Part shown: positions 1-7,707 of the stretch, piece by piece
How the letters are laid out: each line of letters starts with the position of its first letter
How positions within the stretch are numbered: position 1 is the stretch's first letter
Origin: an uncultured Chthonomonas sp.
GTDB taxonomy: Bacteria > Armatimonadota > Chthonomonadetes > Chthonomonadales > CAJBBX01
NCBI GenBank assembly: GCA_903951425.1
Contig: CAJBBX010000005.1
Coordinates: 1-64,000 of the forward strand
DNA length: 64,000 nt
Direction: 5' to 3'
Made by a program: the position numbers and the translations under genes
The notes under the pieces: model-generated
Databases searched by the model: none
Seen by the model: the letters and a program-made list of their open reading frames with translations, nothing else
What the model was told of the DNA's origin: nothing

Positions 1-353
1 ACGCAGACGCGTTTGAGATGACGCCGCGGCTCAACGACCTCATCGGCAGCTGCTCCCACGGTATGAAGCAGAAGATCGCCCTGATCTCCGCGCTGATTCA
101 CAACCCCAAACTGCTGCTGCTGGACGAGCCGTCCCTGGGCCTCGCCCCGTTCCTTGTGCAGCAGATATTCCAGATCATTCGCGAGATCAACAAGGAGGGG
201 GTCACGATCCTGCTCGTAGAGCAGAACGCCTACCAGGCCCTACGCGTGGCCCACCGCGCCTATGTCCTGGGTACGGGGCGGATCGTGGTCTCCGACACGG
301 CCGAGCGGCTCCTCGCGAATGAGCAGGTGCAAGCCGCGTACCTGGGCGAGTAG
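1..353 (+). CDS. ABC transporter ATP-binding protein, C-terminal part (LivF-like C-terminus, ABC-2-like signature region)
   Basis: Partial gene, open in frame to the window start. The readable 117 residues hold an ABC signature written SHGMKQK, the Walker B stretch LLLLDEPSLGLAP, and the switch-histidine region, here LLVEQN. Everything after Walker B reads like LivF, the branched-chain amino-acid uptake ATPase: the LVEQNAYQAL segment and the closing LANEQVQAAYLGE. The part before Walker B (DLIGSCSHGMKQKIALISAL) reads like ABC-2 drug/lipid exporter ATPases; LivF proteins normally carry LSGGEQQ there. The protein is therefore either an unusual ABC ATPase or a hybrid joined at the conserved Walker B site, by recombination or by assembly error. 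No partner permease is visible. Confidence 0.75.
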   Translation, partial: ADAFEMTPRLNDLIGSCSHGMKQKIALISALIHNPKLLLLDEPSLGLAPFLVQQIFQIIREINKEGVTILLVEQNAYQALRVAHRAYVLGTGRIVVSDTAERLLANEQVQAAYLGE

Positions 354-364
354 GGGATCGAGCC

Positions 365-1171
365 ATGGATCTGCGCGAAGCGGGCTGGCTGCTCTTCGGT
401 CTCCTCTTCGCGTCCGGGTTGGCTCGCGGCAGGATGGAGGAGGCGACCGCCGCTGCGTTCAGGCGTTCGTCGGAGCGCGGCACGGTTCGCGTGGTCTCAG
501 CGCGTAGCGGACCCGTCGGCGAGCTCCTCGGCCGTAGCTCTGTAGTCTCTATGGACGGCGCGGCGATGTCGATCAAGGCCCTCCCGCTGGAGATGGGCTC
601 GCCGCACGGCCCCGGTGCGCTGGTCCGCCTCTTCTGCATCTCGCTGGCGAGCTCCGACCTGGCGGGCATTCCGCTGAGGCAGGTTGAGGCCCGGATCCCT
701 GATGTGCGCGTGGACCCCGGCGCGCTGATGCGGGATGCGAGGCTGAAGATTCGGTCCGCCGGGCGCGGCGTCATCCGGGCCTCGGTCTCCGAGGCGGCCC
801 TGGCGAGCATGGTGACCGCGCGGATGCCGGCGCTGAGGGATGTGGTGGTCACCGTCACGCCGACTGCGGTGGAGGTCTCGGGCCGCATGGCCCTCTTCGG
901 GGCAGCCGGCAGGACCACAGCTGTGCTGCGTCCGCGCGTGACGGTCTCAGGCGACCTCTCCCTCGAGGTGATTGCCGCAACGATGAACGGCAACCCGGCA
1001 GCCGCAGCTCTGGTCAGGGGTGTGGAGGCGGCGATGAACCCGGCGCTGAGCCCGTCGCGCGACCTGAAGCTTGGGCTGACGCTCGCCTTGCGCGGGGTCC
1101 AGTTGCGTCCCGGTGAGCTGGTCCTTGAGGCCGAGACGGCGCCGATCGGCGGTAGTCGTAAATCGAGGTGA
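365..1171 (+). CDS. LmeA/DUF2993-family lipid-binding-like protein
   Basis: 268 residues. An N-terminal hydrophobic segment (about residues 8-20) could be a signal or anchor. The rest is a DUF2993-like beta-rich domain: a recurring pattern of short strands, with a central segment (about 130-170) of the type ASVSEAALASMVTARMP followed by VTVTPTAVEVSGRM. Members such as mycobacterial LmeA bind phospholipids in the envelope. The ATG is preceded by GGGGA at suitable distance. It ends 4 bp before gcvT and is probably cotranscribed with it, though nothing links it to glycine metabolism. The family call rests on pattern resemblance; substrate is unknown. Confidence 0.6.
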   Translation: MDLREAGWLLFGLLFASGLARGRMEEATAAAFRRSSERGTVRVVSARSGPVGELLGRSSVVSMDGAAMSIKALPLEMGSPHGPGALVRLFCISLASSDLAGIPLRQVEARIPDVRVDPGALMRDARLKIRSAGRGVIRASVSEAALASMVTARMPALRDVVVTVTPTAVEVSGRMALFGAAGRTTAVLRPRVTVSGDLSLEVIAATMNGNPAAAALVRGVEAAMNPALSPSRDLKLGLTLALRGVQLRPGELVLEAETAPIGGSRKSR

Positions 1172-1175
1172 TACG

Positions 1176-2276
1176 ATGAGCGAAGAGATGAGAAGTACCT
1201 GTCTGGCCGACGAGCACCGTGCACTCGGCGCCCGCATGGTTCCGTTTGCGGGCTGGGAGATGCCGGTGCAGTACAAGGGCATCATCGAGGAGGTCCTAGC
1301 GGTCCGCGGCCAGGCCGGCGCATTTGATATCTCGCACATGGGCCGCGTCATCTTGGGCGGCGCCGGAGCTACGGCGCTCCTGGACCGTCTGACGACCAAC
1401 CACGTGGCCTCGCTTGAGATCGGCGCCGGCCACTACTCGATGCTGACCAACGAGGGCGGCGGCATCATTGACGACATCATCGTCTACCGGACGGGGCAGA
1501 GCGAGTTCCTCGTCGTGGTCAATGCCTCCAACACAGAGAAGGACCTCGCTTGGATGCGGCGGCACGCCGGCGCCGACGTGGCGATCACAGACACGAGCGA
1601 CGCCACGGGCATGGTGGCCGTCCAGGGGCCTGAGGCCCTCGCCGCCGCAGGAAGAGTACTCGGGCAGTCGCTTGAGGGCCTTCCCCGGTTCGGCGTTGCA
1701 TCGTTCGAATGGCGACAGGTCACGGTGACCGCCTGCCGGACCGGTTACACCGGCGAGGACGGCGTCGAGGTGATCGTGGACGCGCAAGAATCCGCAGTGC
1801 TCTGGCGGGCTCTCCTGGCGGCAGGTGTCGCGCCGTGTGGGCTCGGCGCTCGCGACGCGCTACGCGTGGAGGCAGGCTACCCGCTCTACGGGCATGAGAT
1901 CGACGACGAGCACGGACCCGTGGGAGCGATGCTGATGTGGGCCGTCTGCATGGACAAGGGCGACTTCGTGGGGCGCGATGCCATTGCCGAGGCTCGGCTG
2001 GAGGCGCCTGCAGAGCGGCTTGTGGGGCTGGTTGCAGCCGGGAGGGTCGTACCGCGGCAAGGGTATACTATCTGGTCGGCGGATGAGTGCGTCGGCACGG
2101 TTACCAGTGGCGCCTTTTCGCCTATGCGGGGATGCGGCATCGCGATGGGCTACCTGCGGCCTCCTCATCACGTAAGGGGTGGTAGCGTCCAGATGGATGT
2201 GCGTGGCCGGCGGCACGAACTGCAGGTCATCCCCAAGAAAGAACTGCTACTACCCAAGGGTGCGCCGGTTGCGTAA
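1176..2276 (+). CDS. gcvT: Glycine cleavage system T protein (aminomethyltransferase)
   Basis: 366 residues, the usual GcvT length. It transfers the methylene group from the aminomethyl-lipoyl arm of GcvH to tetrahydrofolate and releases ammonia. Family motifs are clear: the N-terminal VPFAGWEMPVQYKGIIEE, FDISHMGR, the folate-site stretch TGYTGEDGVEV, and the GARDALRVEAGYPLYGHE block that precedes the C-terminal barrel. I chose the ATG at 1176 because an AGGTG lies 5 bp upstream and homology begins right after it; an earlier in-frame start would read into the preceding gene. First gene of a compact T-H-PA-PB-lplA operon. Confidence 0.97.
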   Translation: MSEEMRSTCLADEHRALGARMVPFAGWEMPVQYKGIIEEVLAVRGQAGAFDISHMGRVILGGAGATALLDRLTTNHVASLEIGAGHYSMLTNEGGGIIDDIIVYRTGQSEFLVVVNASNTEKDLAWMRRHAGADVAITDTSDATGMVAVQGPEALAAAGRVLGQSLEGLPRFGVASFEWRQVTVTACRTGYTGEDGVEVIVDAQESAVLWRALLAAGVAPCGLGARDALRVEAGYPLYGHEIDDEHGPVGAMLMWAVCMDKGDFVGRDAIAEARLEAPAERLVGLVAAGRVVPRQGYTIWSADECVGTVTSGAFSPMRGCGIAMGYLRPPHHVRGGSVQMDVRGRRHELQVIPKKELLLPKGAPVA

Positions 2277-2316
2277 CCTCGTCGGCACCCCATCGATTAC
2301 GCTAAGGAACACCACA

Positions 2317-2706
2317 ATGGCGACGCCGGAGGGTTTGCTGTACAGCAAGACGCACGAGTGGGTGCGGGTTCTTGATGATGTGGCCGAGATCGGCATCACC
2401 GATCACGCGCAGGCCGAGTTGGGCGACGTGGTCTATCTGGACCTGCCAGAAGTGGGCCGTACGCTGGCGTATGACGACATCTTTGGCGCCGTCGAGTCCG
2501 TCAAGGCAGTCTCAGACCTCTACAGCCCGTTGAGCGGCGACGTGGTTGAGATCAATGCCGAAGCCGCATCCGCCACCGACTTGGTCAACAGCGATCCTTA
2601 CGGCCAGGGCTGGATGGTCCGCCTGAGGATGACCCGGCCCGAGGAACTCCAACAGCTCCTCACCGAGGAGCAGTACGCTGCATTCGCTGCGGAGAGCGCG
2701 CATTGA
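2317..2706 (+). CDS. gcvH: Glycine cleavage system H protein
   Basis: 129 residues, normal for the family. GcvH is the lipoylated shuttle that carries the aminomethyl intermediate between the P, T and L proteins. The lipoyl attachment lysine is Lys63 in GAVESVKAVSDLYSPLSGDV, the canonical context, followed by the NSDPYGQGWMVR block. The ATG at 2317 has AAGGA 8 bp upstream; the 40-bp gap after gcvT is the largest in this operon. Its TGA stop overlaps the TTG start of gcvPA by four bases. The lipoate ligase four genes on is the likely modifying enzyme. Confidence 0.97.
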   Translation: MATPEGLLYSKTHEWVRVLDDVAEIGITDHAQAELGDVVYLDLPEVGRTLAYDDIFGAVESVKAVSDLYSPLSGDVVEINAEAASATDLVNSDPYGQGWMVRLRMTRPEELQQLLTEEQYAAFAAESAH

Positions 2707-4052
2707 GTTACACTCCCCACACGGCCGCCGACATCCAGGCGATGCTCGCCGTGATCGGGGCCGGGAGCGTCGAACAGCTGATCGCCGATATCCCGTCGCA
2801 GGTGCGGCTTGCCGGTCCGCTCGCGGTCCCGCCGGCGATGTCGGAGCCCGAACTCGTGCGGAAGCTACGCGAACTGGCATCAACCAACCTTGATGTCGAT
2901 TCGACGCTCTGTTTCCTCGGCGCGGGTCTGTACGACCACTTCACTCCGGCGGTGGTCGATGCCCTGACCTCGCGCGGGGAGTTCGCCACCGCCTACACTC
3001 CCTACCAGCCCGAGATGAGCCAGGGCGTGCTGCAGGCCATCTACGAGTACCAGAGCCTCGTTGGCCTGTTGACCGACATGCCGCTGGCCAATGCCTCCAT
3101 GTATGACGCTGCCACGGGGCTGGCCGAGGCCTGCCTGATGTCCTGCGAGATCGCCGGGCGCTCGGTGGTTGCGGTCTCCGATGCGGTGCATCCCCGGTAC
3201 AGGCTCGTGCTGGAGACCTACCTGCGAACATCGGACTGCACGTTGGTGACCGTCCCATCGCAGGACGGCCTCACAGAGGTTGAAGCCGTTCGCGTGGCGG
3301 CAGAGGCCGGTGCCGCATGCCTGGCCTTCCAGAGCCCCAACTTCTTCGGGGTTGTGGAGGACTCCGAGGCGCTGATCGAGGCGACCAAGGCAGCCGGACT
3401 CGTCTCCGTGGTGGCCGTCGATCCTGTCTCCCTGGGTCTGCTGGAACCGCCGGGCTCCTTCGGCGCCGACATCGTCGTGGGCGAGGGGCAGGGACTGGGC
3501 GTGCCCATGGGCTTTGGCGGGCCGTTGCTGGGGTTCTTTGCTTGTCGCTTGGAGCATCAGCGGCGCTTCCCAGGGCGCATTGTTGGCGCCACTGTGGACA
3601 GGGAGGGGCGCCGCGGCTACACGATGACCTTGCGCACCCGCGAGCAGGACATTCGCCGCGAGAAGGCGACGTCGAACATATGCACCAACCAGGCGCTCAT
3701 GGCCCTTGCCGCGACCGTACACCTCTGCGCGCTGGGCCGTGAAGGGCTTCGGCAGGTTTCGGACCTGTGCCTCCAGAAGTCGCACTACGCAGCAGACCAG
3801 CTCTGCCTCAGTGCGCACTGCACGCCGGCGTTCGATGCTCCCTTCTTCAAGGAGTTCGCGATCCGTTGTCCGGCGCCGCCCGAGCGCATCAACGAGGCAC
3901 TAGCCGCGGAGGGCATCATCGGCGGCTACGCGCTCGGCCGCGACTATCCTGCCCTGGTCGACTGCATGCTCGTCTGCGTTACTGAGACGAAGACCCGGGC
4001 CGACATCGATCGGTTGGTCGATGCTATCCGGCAGATCGTGGAGAGCTTCTAG
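2703..4052 (+). CDS. gcvPA: Glycine dehydrogenase (decarboxylating) subunit 1
   Basis: 449 residues: the N-terminal half of the split P protein. With GcvPB it binds PLP and decarboxylates glycine, loading GcvH. Recognisable stretches are FLGAGLYDHFTPAVV near residue 75, AYTPYQPEMSQGVLQAIYEYQ, and later REQDIRREKATSNICTNQAL. The start is a TTG inside the gcvH stop (shared TTGA, 2703-2706) with GGAG a short way upstream, so translation is probably coupled. The split two-subunit form is typical of Firmicutes, thermophiles and several deep-branching phyla, in contrast with the single-chain GcvP of Proteobacteria. Confidence 0.96.
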   Translation: MSYTPHTAADIQAMLAVIGAGSVEQLIADIPSQVRLAGPLAVPPAMSEPELVRKLRELASTNLDVDSTLCFLGAGLYDHFTPAVVDALTSRGEFATAYTPYQPEMSQGVLQAIYEYQSLVGLLTDMPLANASMYDAATGLAEACLMSCEIAGRSVVAVSDAVHPRYRLVLETYLRTSDCTLVTVPSQDGLTEVEAVRVAAEAGAACLAFQSPNFFGVVEDSEALIEATKAAGLVSVVAVDPVSLGLLEPPGSFGADIVVGEGQGLGVPMGFGGPLLGFFACRLEHQRRFPGRIVGATVDREGRRGYTMTLRTREQDIRREKATSNICTNQALMALAATVHLCALGREGLRQVSDLCLQKSHYAADQLCLSAHCTPAFDAPFFKEFAIRCPAPPERINEALAAEGIIGGYALGRDYPALVDCMLVCVTETKTRADIDRLVDAIRQIVESF

Positions 4053-5516
4053 ATGGCTCCTGAACCGCTGATTTTCGAGCAGGGCTCCGCCGGTCGCCGT
4101 TCGGCGCGCCTGCCGGAGTGTGACGTGCCGGGCCGCGACGCCTCGGAACTGCTGGCCGGCCGACGCCTGCGCCGGAGGCTCGACCTTCCCGAGGTCTCCG
4201 AACTCGATGTGGTGCGGCACTTCACGCGCCTCTCGCATTTGAACTACTCCATCGACACAGGCATCTATCCGCTGGGCTCCTGCACGATGAAGTACAACCC
4301 CAAGGTGAACGAGCTCTGCGCCAGACTGCCGGGCTTCTCGAGGCTCCATCCCCTGCAGCCCGAAGCCACCGTGCAGGGCGCCCTGCAAGTGCTGTTCGAG
4401 ACCCAGGCTATGCTGGCCCAGATCGCGGGTATGGCGGCGGCCACGGTGCAGCCCTCGGCCGGCGCACACGGCGAGTTGCTGAGCCTCATGATCGTCCGGG
4501 AGTACCACCTGTCGCGCGGGGAGCGGCTCCGTCAGGTTGTGCTGATCCCGGACTCGGCCCATGGGACCAATCCGGCCAGCGCGGCTCGGTGCGGCTTCAA
4601 GGTCAAGGCCATACCGGCTGATGCTCGTGGGTTGACCGATGTGGCGGCCCTGGCTCGCGCGGCGGGACCCGATACCGCGGCTGTGATGCTGACCAACCCG
4701 AACACGCTGGGCCTCTTCGAGTCTGATATCTCGCAGGTCTGCCGGATAGTGCATGACGCAGGCGGCCTGGTCTACTGCGACGGCGCCAACATGAACGCCC
4801 TGTTAGGCCTGACGCGGCCCGGCGACATGGGCTTCGACGTGATGCACTTCAACCTGCACAAGACCTTCTCCACGCCCCATGGCGGCGGCGGGCCGGGCTG
4901 TGGCGCCATCGCGGTCGGGGAGGCGCTGGAGCCCTTCCTGCCTGTGCCGGTGGTGACCCGCGGCTCCGAGGGCGCCTATTCGCTCTGCTATGATCGTCCT
5001 CAGAGCGTGGGAGCCGTTCATTCGTTCTACGGGGCCTTCTTGGTGGCCCTCCGTGCCTATGCCTACATACTGACGCTAGGCCCCGAGGGCCTTCGCAACG
5101 TGGCCGAGATGGCGGTGCTGAACGCCAACTACGTTCGCGCCAAGCTCCGCGGCCTGTTCGATATCCCGCAGGACAGGGCGTGCATGCACGAGGTCGTTAT
5201 CTCCGCCACACGCCAGAAGAACGAGCACGGCGTGCGTGCGCTGGACATCAGCAAGCGGCTGATGGACTATGGTATCCATCCTCCGACGAACTACTTCCCA
5301 CTTATCGTACCCGAGGCGCTGATGATCGAGCCCACGGAGACGGAGAGCAGAGAGGCGTTGGACGTGCTGTGCGCCGCCCTGGCGTCGATTGCCCGGGAAT
5401 GCTCGGAGACGCCCGACGTCGTGAAGGGCGCCCCGCACACGACGGCTGTGTCACGCATGGACGAGACCGCGGCTGTTCGCAACCTTGACATCCGGTGGCG
5501 GCCTGCCGGGGCTTGA
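4053..5516 (+). CDS. gcvPB: Glycine dehydrogenase (decarboxylating) subunit 2
   Basis: 487 residues, the PLP-bearing half of the split glycine decarboxylase. The Schiff-base lysine is Lys270 in FDVMHFNLHKTFSTPHGGGG, followed by the glycine-rich GPGCGAI loop. Other conserved blocks are YPLGSCTMKYNPK near residue 75 and PPTNYFPLIVPEALMIEPTE near the C-terminus. The ATG follows the gcvPA stop with no gap. The last bases overlap the start of the downstream lipoate ligase gene. No L protein (dihydrolipoamide dehydrogenase) is in the window, so that subunit must come from elsewhere. Confidence 0.97.
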   Translation: MAPEPLIFEQGSAGRRSARLPECDVPGRDASELLAGRRLRRRLDLPEVSELDVVRHFTRLSHLNYSIDTGIYPLGSCTMKYNPKVNELCARLPGFSRLHPLQPEATVQGALQVLFETQAMLAQIAGMAAATVQPSAGAHGELLSLMIVREYHLSRGERLRQVVLIPDSAHGTNPASAARCGFKVKAIPADARGLTDVAALARAAGPDTAAVMLTNPNTLGLFESDISQVCRIVHDAGGLVYCDGANMNALLGLTRPGDMGFDVMHFNLHKTFSTPHGGGGPGCGAIAVGEALEPFLPVPVVTRGSEGAYSLCYDRPQSVGAVHSFYGAFLVALRAYAYILTLGPEGLRNVAEMAVLNANYVRAKLRGLFDIPQDRACMHEVVISATRQKNEHGVRALDISKRLMDYGIHPPTNYFPLIVPEALMIEPTETESREALDVLCAALASIARECSETPDVVKGAPHTTAVSRMDETAAVRNLDIRWRPAGA

Positions 5517-6310
5517 CGGCTCGTCGCGGTGGTGAGATCTGGCGGCTGATCGTGGATGGGCCGGCATCGGGGGAGCGGAATATGGCCACCGATGCGGCGC
5601 TCCTCTGGGCGGTGGAATCCGGTGCGGCGCCGCCGACCGTGCGCGTGTACGAGTGGGATGGGCTCTGGCTCTCCCTGGGCCGTTTCCAGACCGCAGAGCG
5701 CGGTGTGCGGGTGGATAAGTGCCGGCAACTCGGTGTGCGGCTCGTGCGAAGGCCTACGGGCGGCCGCGGTGTCCTGCATGGATCGGATGTGACGGTGACG
5801 CTCTGCGCGCCCTATGCCGCCCTGGGCGACGGCGGCGGTAGCGTGGCGTCGCTGTACCGGTGGTGCAATGAGGCCTTGGTTAACGGGCTGTGTCAGCTCC
5901 TGCCGACTGTCGAGGTGGGTGGCGTGCGCTATGCCGGCAGGGGAGGGGACTGCTTCGCTACGGCCACTTCAGCTGACCTCTGCGTCGGTGGAGCCAAGTT
6001 GCTTGGAAGCGCCCAGCGCCGCGGCCAGGTAGCCGCACTGGTCCAGATGTCTCTGGTGTGGCGGCGGCCGCTGGTCGACCCCGCAGCGCTCTTCTGCGAT
6101 GCGGCCGGTGGTCGCTATCCGCTGTCTGACGTTCCCCGCGAGGTGATCATCGGATCACTTGTGCAAGGTATTGGGGCATCGGTCGGAGCCTCGCTGGTTG
6201 AGGGCGGAGTGACGGCACGCGAACGGTCGTGGGCCGACGCTGAAGAGGCGGCTGGGGCCTTTCTGCCCGACGGACCGCCGGCTCGGTTTGACAGCGGCGC
6301 AGGACTGTGA
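5513..6310 (+). CDS. Lipoate-protein ligase A / octanoyltransferase family (BPL/LPL fold)
   Basis: About 265 residues of the biotin/lipoate ligase fold. Markers are RRPTGGRGVLHGSDVTVT (the lipoyl-binding loop, RRxTGGRAVxH in the family) near residue 80 and GGAKLLGSAQRRGQ, in which the lysine contacts the lipoyl-AMP in ligases. Position directly after gcvPB makes lipoylation or octanoylation of GcvH the likely role; whether it is an LplA ligase or a LipM-type octanoyltransferase cannot be settled by eye. I favour the TTG at 5513, which shares TTGA with the gcvPB stop exactly as at the gcvH/gcvPA junction. A GTG at 5495 in the same frame is the alternative. Confidence 0.85.
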   Translation: MTARRGGEIWRLIVDGPASGERNMATDAALLWAVESGAAPPTVRVYEWDGLWLSLGRFQTAERGVRVDKCRQLGVRLVRRPTGGRGVLHGSDVTVTLCAPYAALGDGGGSVASLYRWCNEALVNGLCQLLPTVEVGGVRYAGRGGDCFATATSADLCVGGAKLLGSAQRRGQVAALVQMSLVWRRPLVDPAALFCDAAGGRYPLSDVPREVIIGSLVQGIGASVGASLVEGGVTARERSWADAEEAAGAFLPDGPPARFDSGAGL

Positions 6311-6326
6311 TATCATCTGAGGGTGT

Positions 6327-6351
6327 GCCGTGAGCCGCAGTGGCTCATGGC
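6327..6351 (+). other. Hairpin between the lipoate ligase and response-regulator genes
   Basis: A 10-bp stem (6327-6336 with 6342-6351, one G-T pair, 5-nt loop) sits 16 bp after the ligase stop. No T-run follows, so it is not a textbook intrinsic terminator; it may be a weak transcription or mRNA-processing barrier separating the gcv operon from the regulator gene. Confidence 0.35.
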
Positions 6352-6402
6352 CGGATATATACGCGCCTGTCCCGCGGGCGTTCGAAGGGAGATGCGACCA
6401 GC

Positions 6403-6807
6403 ATGGCAAAGAAAATTCTGGCCGTTGATGACGAGCGAGCCATCGTGCGCCTCGTCCAGGTCAACCTGGAGCGGGCAGGCTATGAGGTCGTCACAGCGTA
6501 CGATGGCCGTGAGGCCCTTGAGAAGGTGGCGTCTGAGAGCCCAGACCTTATCGTCCTGGACGTGATGATGCCGTATATGGACGGGTTCGAGGTGCTCGAG
6601 ACCCTGAAGAAGAACCCCGAGACCCGCGACACGCCCGTGATCATGCTGACCGCGAAGGCGCAGGACGCCGACGTGTTCCGCGGATGGCAGTCCGGCGTCG
6701 ACTGCTACCTGACCAAGCCCTTCAACCCCATGGAACTGCTGGCCTTTGTGAAGCGCGTCTTCAAGTCGCTTGAGGATGACACTTCCGAGAAGCGGTTCCA
6801 GCTGTAG
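6403..6807 (+). CDS. Single-domain response regulator (CheY-like receiver)
   Basis: 134 residues, receiver domain only. The acidic pair is in LAVDDERAIV, the phospho-acceptor is Asp53 in LIVLDVMMPYMDG, the switch Thr is in VIMLTAKAQ, and the conserved lysine is Lys105 in CYLTKPFNPMEL. There is no DNA-binding output domain, so it must act by protein contact or as a phosphorelay intermediate. The sequence resembles the receiver of PhoB/PilH-like regulators. The ATG has GGGAGA about 10 bp upstream. No histidine kinase is adjacent; a small membrane protein follows 16 bp later. Confidence 0.9.
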   Translation: MAKKILAVDDERAIVRLVQVNLERAGYEVVTAYDGREALEKVASESPDLIVLDVMMPYMDGFEVLETLKKNPETRDTPVIMLTAKAQDADVFRGWQSGVDCYLTKPFNPMELLAFVKRVFKSLEDDTSEKRFQL

Positions 6808-6823
6808 GCCTCTGGAGGATCCC

Positions 6824-7021
6824 GTGAACGACAGCGTCCGGCGCCCGGTTGTGGTGGTGGGAGCGATCATGCTGGCGGCCGCCCTGGCGGTTGGCGCATA
6901 TGCCTACATCACGGCCGAATGGGAGGCCGCGGAGGATCCCGGTCTGCGCAGGGTCGAGGATCTCCTCAGCGACTGCCATGCCAAGATGGAAGACCTCCAG
7001 CGAAGCTTGGATCACGCCTGA
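6824..7021 (+). CDS. Small single-pass membrane protein, unknown function
   Basis: 65 residues starting at GTG, with a strong GGAGG 5 bp upstream. One transmembrane helix (about residues 8-27, VVVVGAIMLAAALAVGAYAY) is followed by a short charged tail that could form an amphipathic or coiled helix (RRVEDLLSDCHAKMEDLQRSL). It lies 16 bp after the response regulator and just before a hairpin, so it is the last gene of that unit. I recognise no family. The good ribosome-binding site and tidy membrane topology are the reasons for calling it real. Confidence 0.6.
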   Translation: MNDSVRRPVVVVGAIMLAAALAVGAYAYITAEWEAAEDPGLRRVEDLLSDCHAKMEDLQRSLDHA

Positions 7022-7045
7022 CGGTTCGACACTATCTGCGGCGAC

Positions 7046-7088
7046 CTAACAGATTGGGCCCCTCAACGCGAGGGGCCCAATCTGTTAG
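7046..7088. terminator. Bidirectional hairpin terminator
   Basis: Perfect inverted repeat: 19-bp arms (7046-7064 and 7070-7088) around a 5-nt AACGC loop. It lies between converging genes, the small membrane protein (+) and the nuclease-domain gene (-), so it can end both transcripts. Neither side has a clear T-run, which makes pausing or Rho assistance likely. Confidence 0.65.
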
Positions 7089-7161
7089 CGGCGTAGCCTT
7101 CTCATCAACGTCCGATAATGCCCGTTATGTGGAACGGGGAGGGGGTAGTGGGTGCGCTCGG

Positions 7162-7680
7162 TCAGGTAGACCTGGAGGCAGCTTCCAGAACGTTCTCCGC
7201 CACGTAGATCGGCGCTCCCGTGCGGACCGCCAGGGCGATGGCATCGCTTGGGCGGCAGTCAATGTCGGTCTCCGCGCCGCCATGGAGTACGGTGATCTTG
7301 GCGTAGAACGTCTCTTGCCAGAGGTCATCGACATAGATGCGGATCACCTGGCCACCCATATGCTCGATCACACGGCGCAGCAGGTCGTGTGTGGCGGGAC
7401 GGTCGCTGGGCTTGGTGTCGCCCGACGCGATGGCGTAGGCCTCGAACTCGCCGACCCAGATGGGCACGCGCCTGCCGTGCTTGTCCTCCAGCAGGACGAA
7501 TGCCTTGCCGGCGCCGGCGCCGGTCCGCCTCTGCTCGAAGACCCCAACCATGCGCGCTTCGCGAAGCACGACCTGCCGGCGCCTTGTCTCGTCAGCCTCC
7601 TCCGGGAAGGCTGATTCGCCTCTGCGGCCGGCGGCATCGCCGTCCCACTCGCCGAACAGGTCTCGCAGGTCGTGCCCCAT
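7162..7680 (-). CDS. Bifunctional nuclease (BFN/DUF151) domain protein
   Basis: 172 residues. The BFN domain spans about residues 45-165: VFVLLED-like strand, RRVPIWVGEFEAYAI, RPATHDLLRRVIEHMGG, and the closing DCRPSDAIALAVRTGAPIYVAENVLE, all diagnostic of the family. Plant members have both RNase and DNase activity; bacterial roles are poorly defined. About 40 N-terminal residues precede the domain and look disordered and acidic. It is the last gene of guaA-hpt-rho-BFN, 27 bp after rho. Confidence 0.88.
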   Translation of the reverse strand: MGHDLRDLFGEWDGDAAGRRGESAFPEEADETRRRQVVLREARMVGVFEQRRTGAGAGKAFVLLEDKHGRRVPIWVGEFEAYAIASGDTKPSDRPATHDLLRRVIEHMGGQVIRIYVDDLWQETFYAKITVLHGGAETDIDCRPSDAIALAVRTGAPIYVAENVLEAASRST

Positions 7681-7707
7681 AGTACTTGCGCTTCAGGCCC
7701 GGCGGGC

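Noticed and set aside
1172-1175. Glycine riboswitch upstream of gcvT
   Set aside because: Only 4 bp separate gcvT from the previous stop, and no tandem glycine aptamer can fit; none seen in the 40 bp before gcvH either.
202-1224. Long minus-strand open frame (340 codons) across the LmeA-like gene
   Set aside because: It is rich in Arg/Ser/Pro with no homology or ribosome-binding site and covers a gene with clear family pattern; typical of antisense frames in GC-rich DNA.
6355-6360. TATATA as a promoter -10 for the response regulator
   Set aside because: There is no -35 hexamer at 16-18 bp and the hairpin lies across that place.
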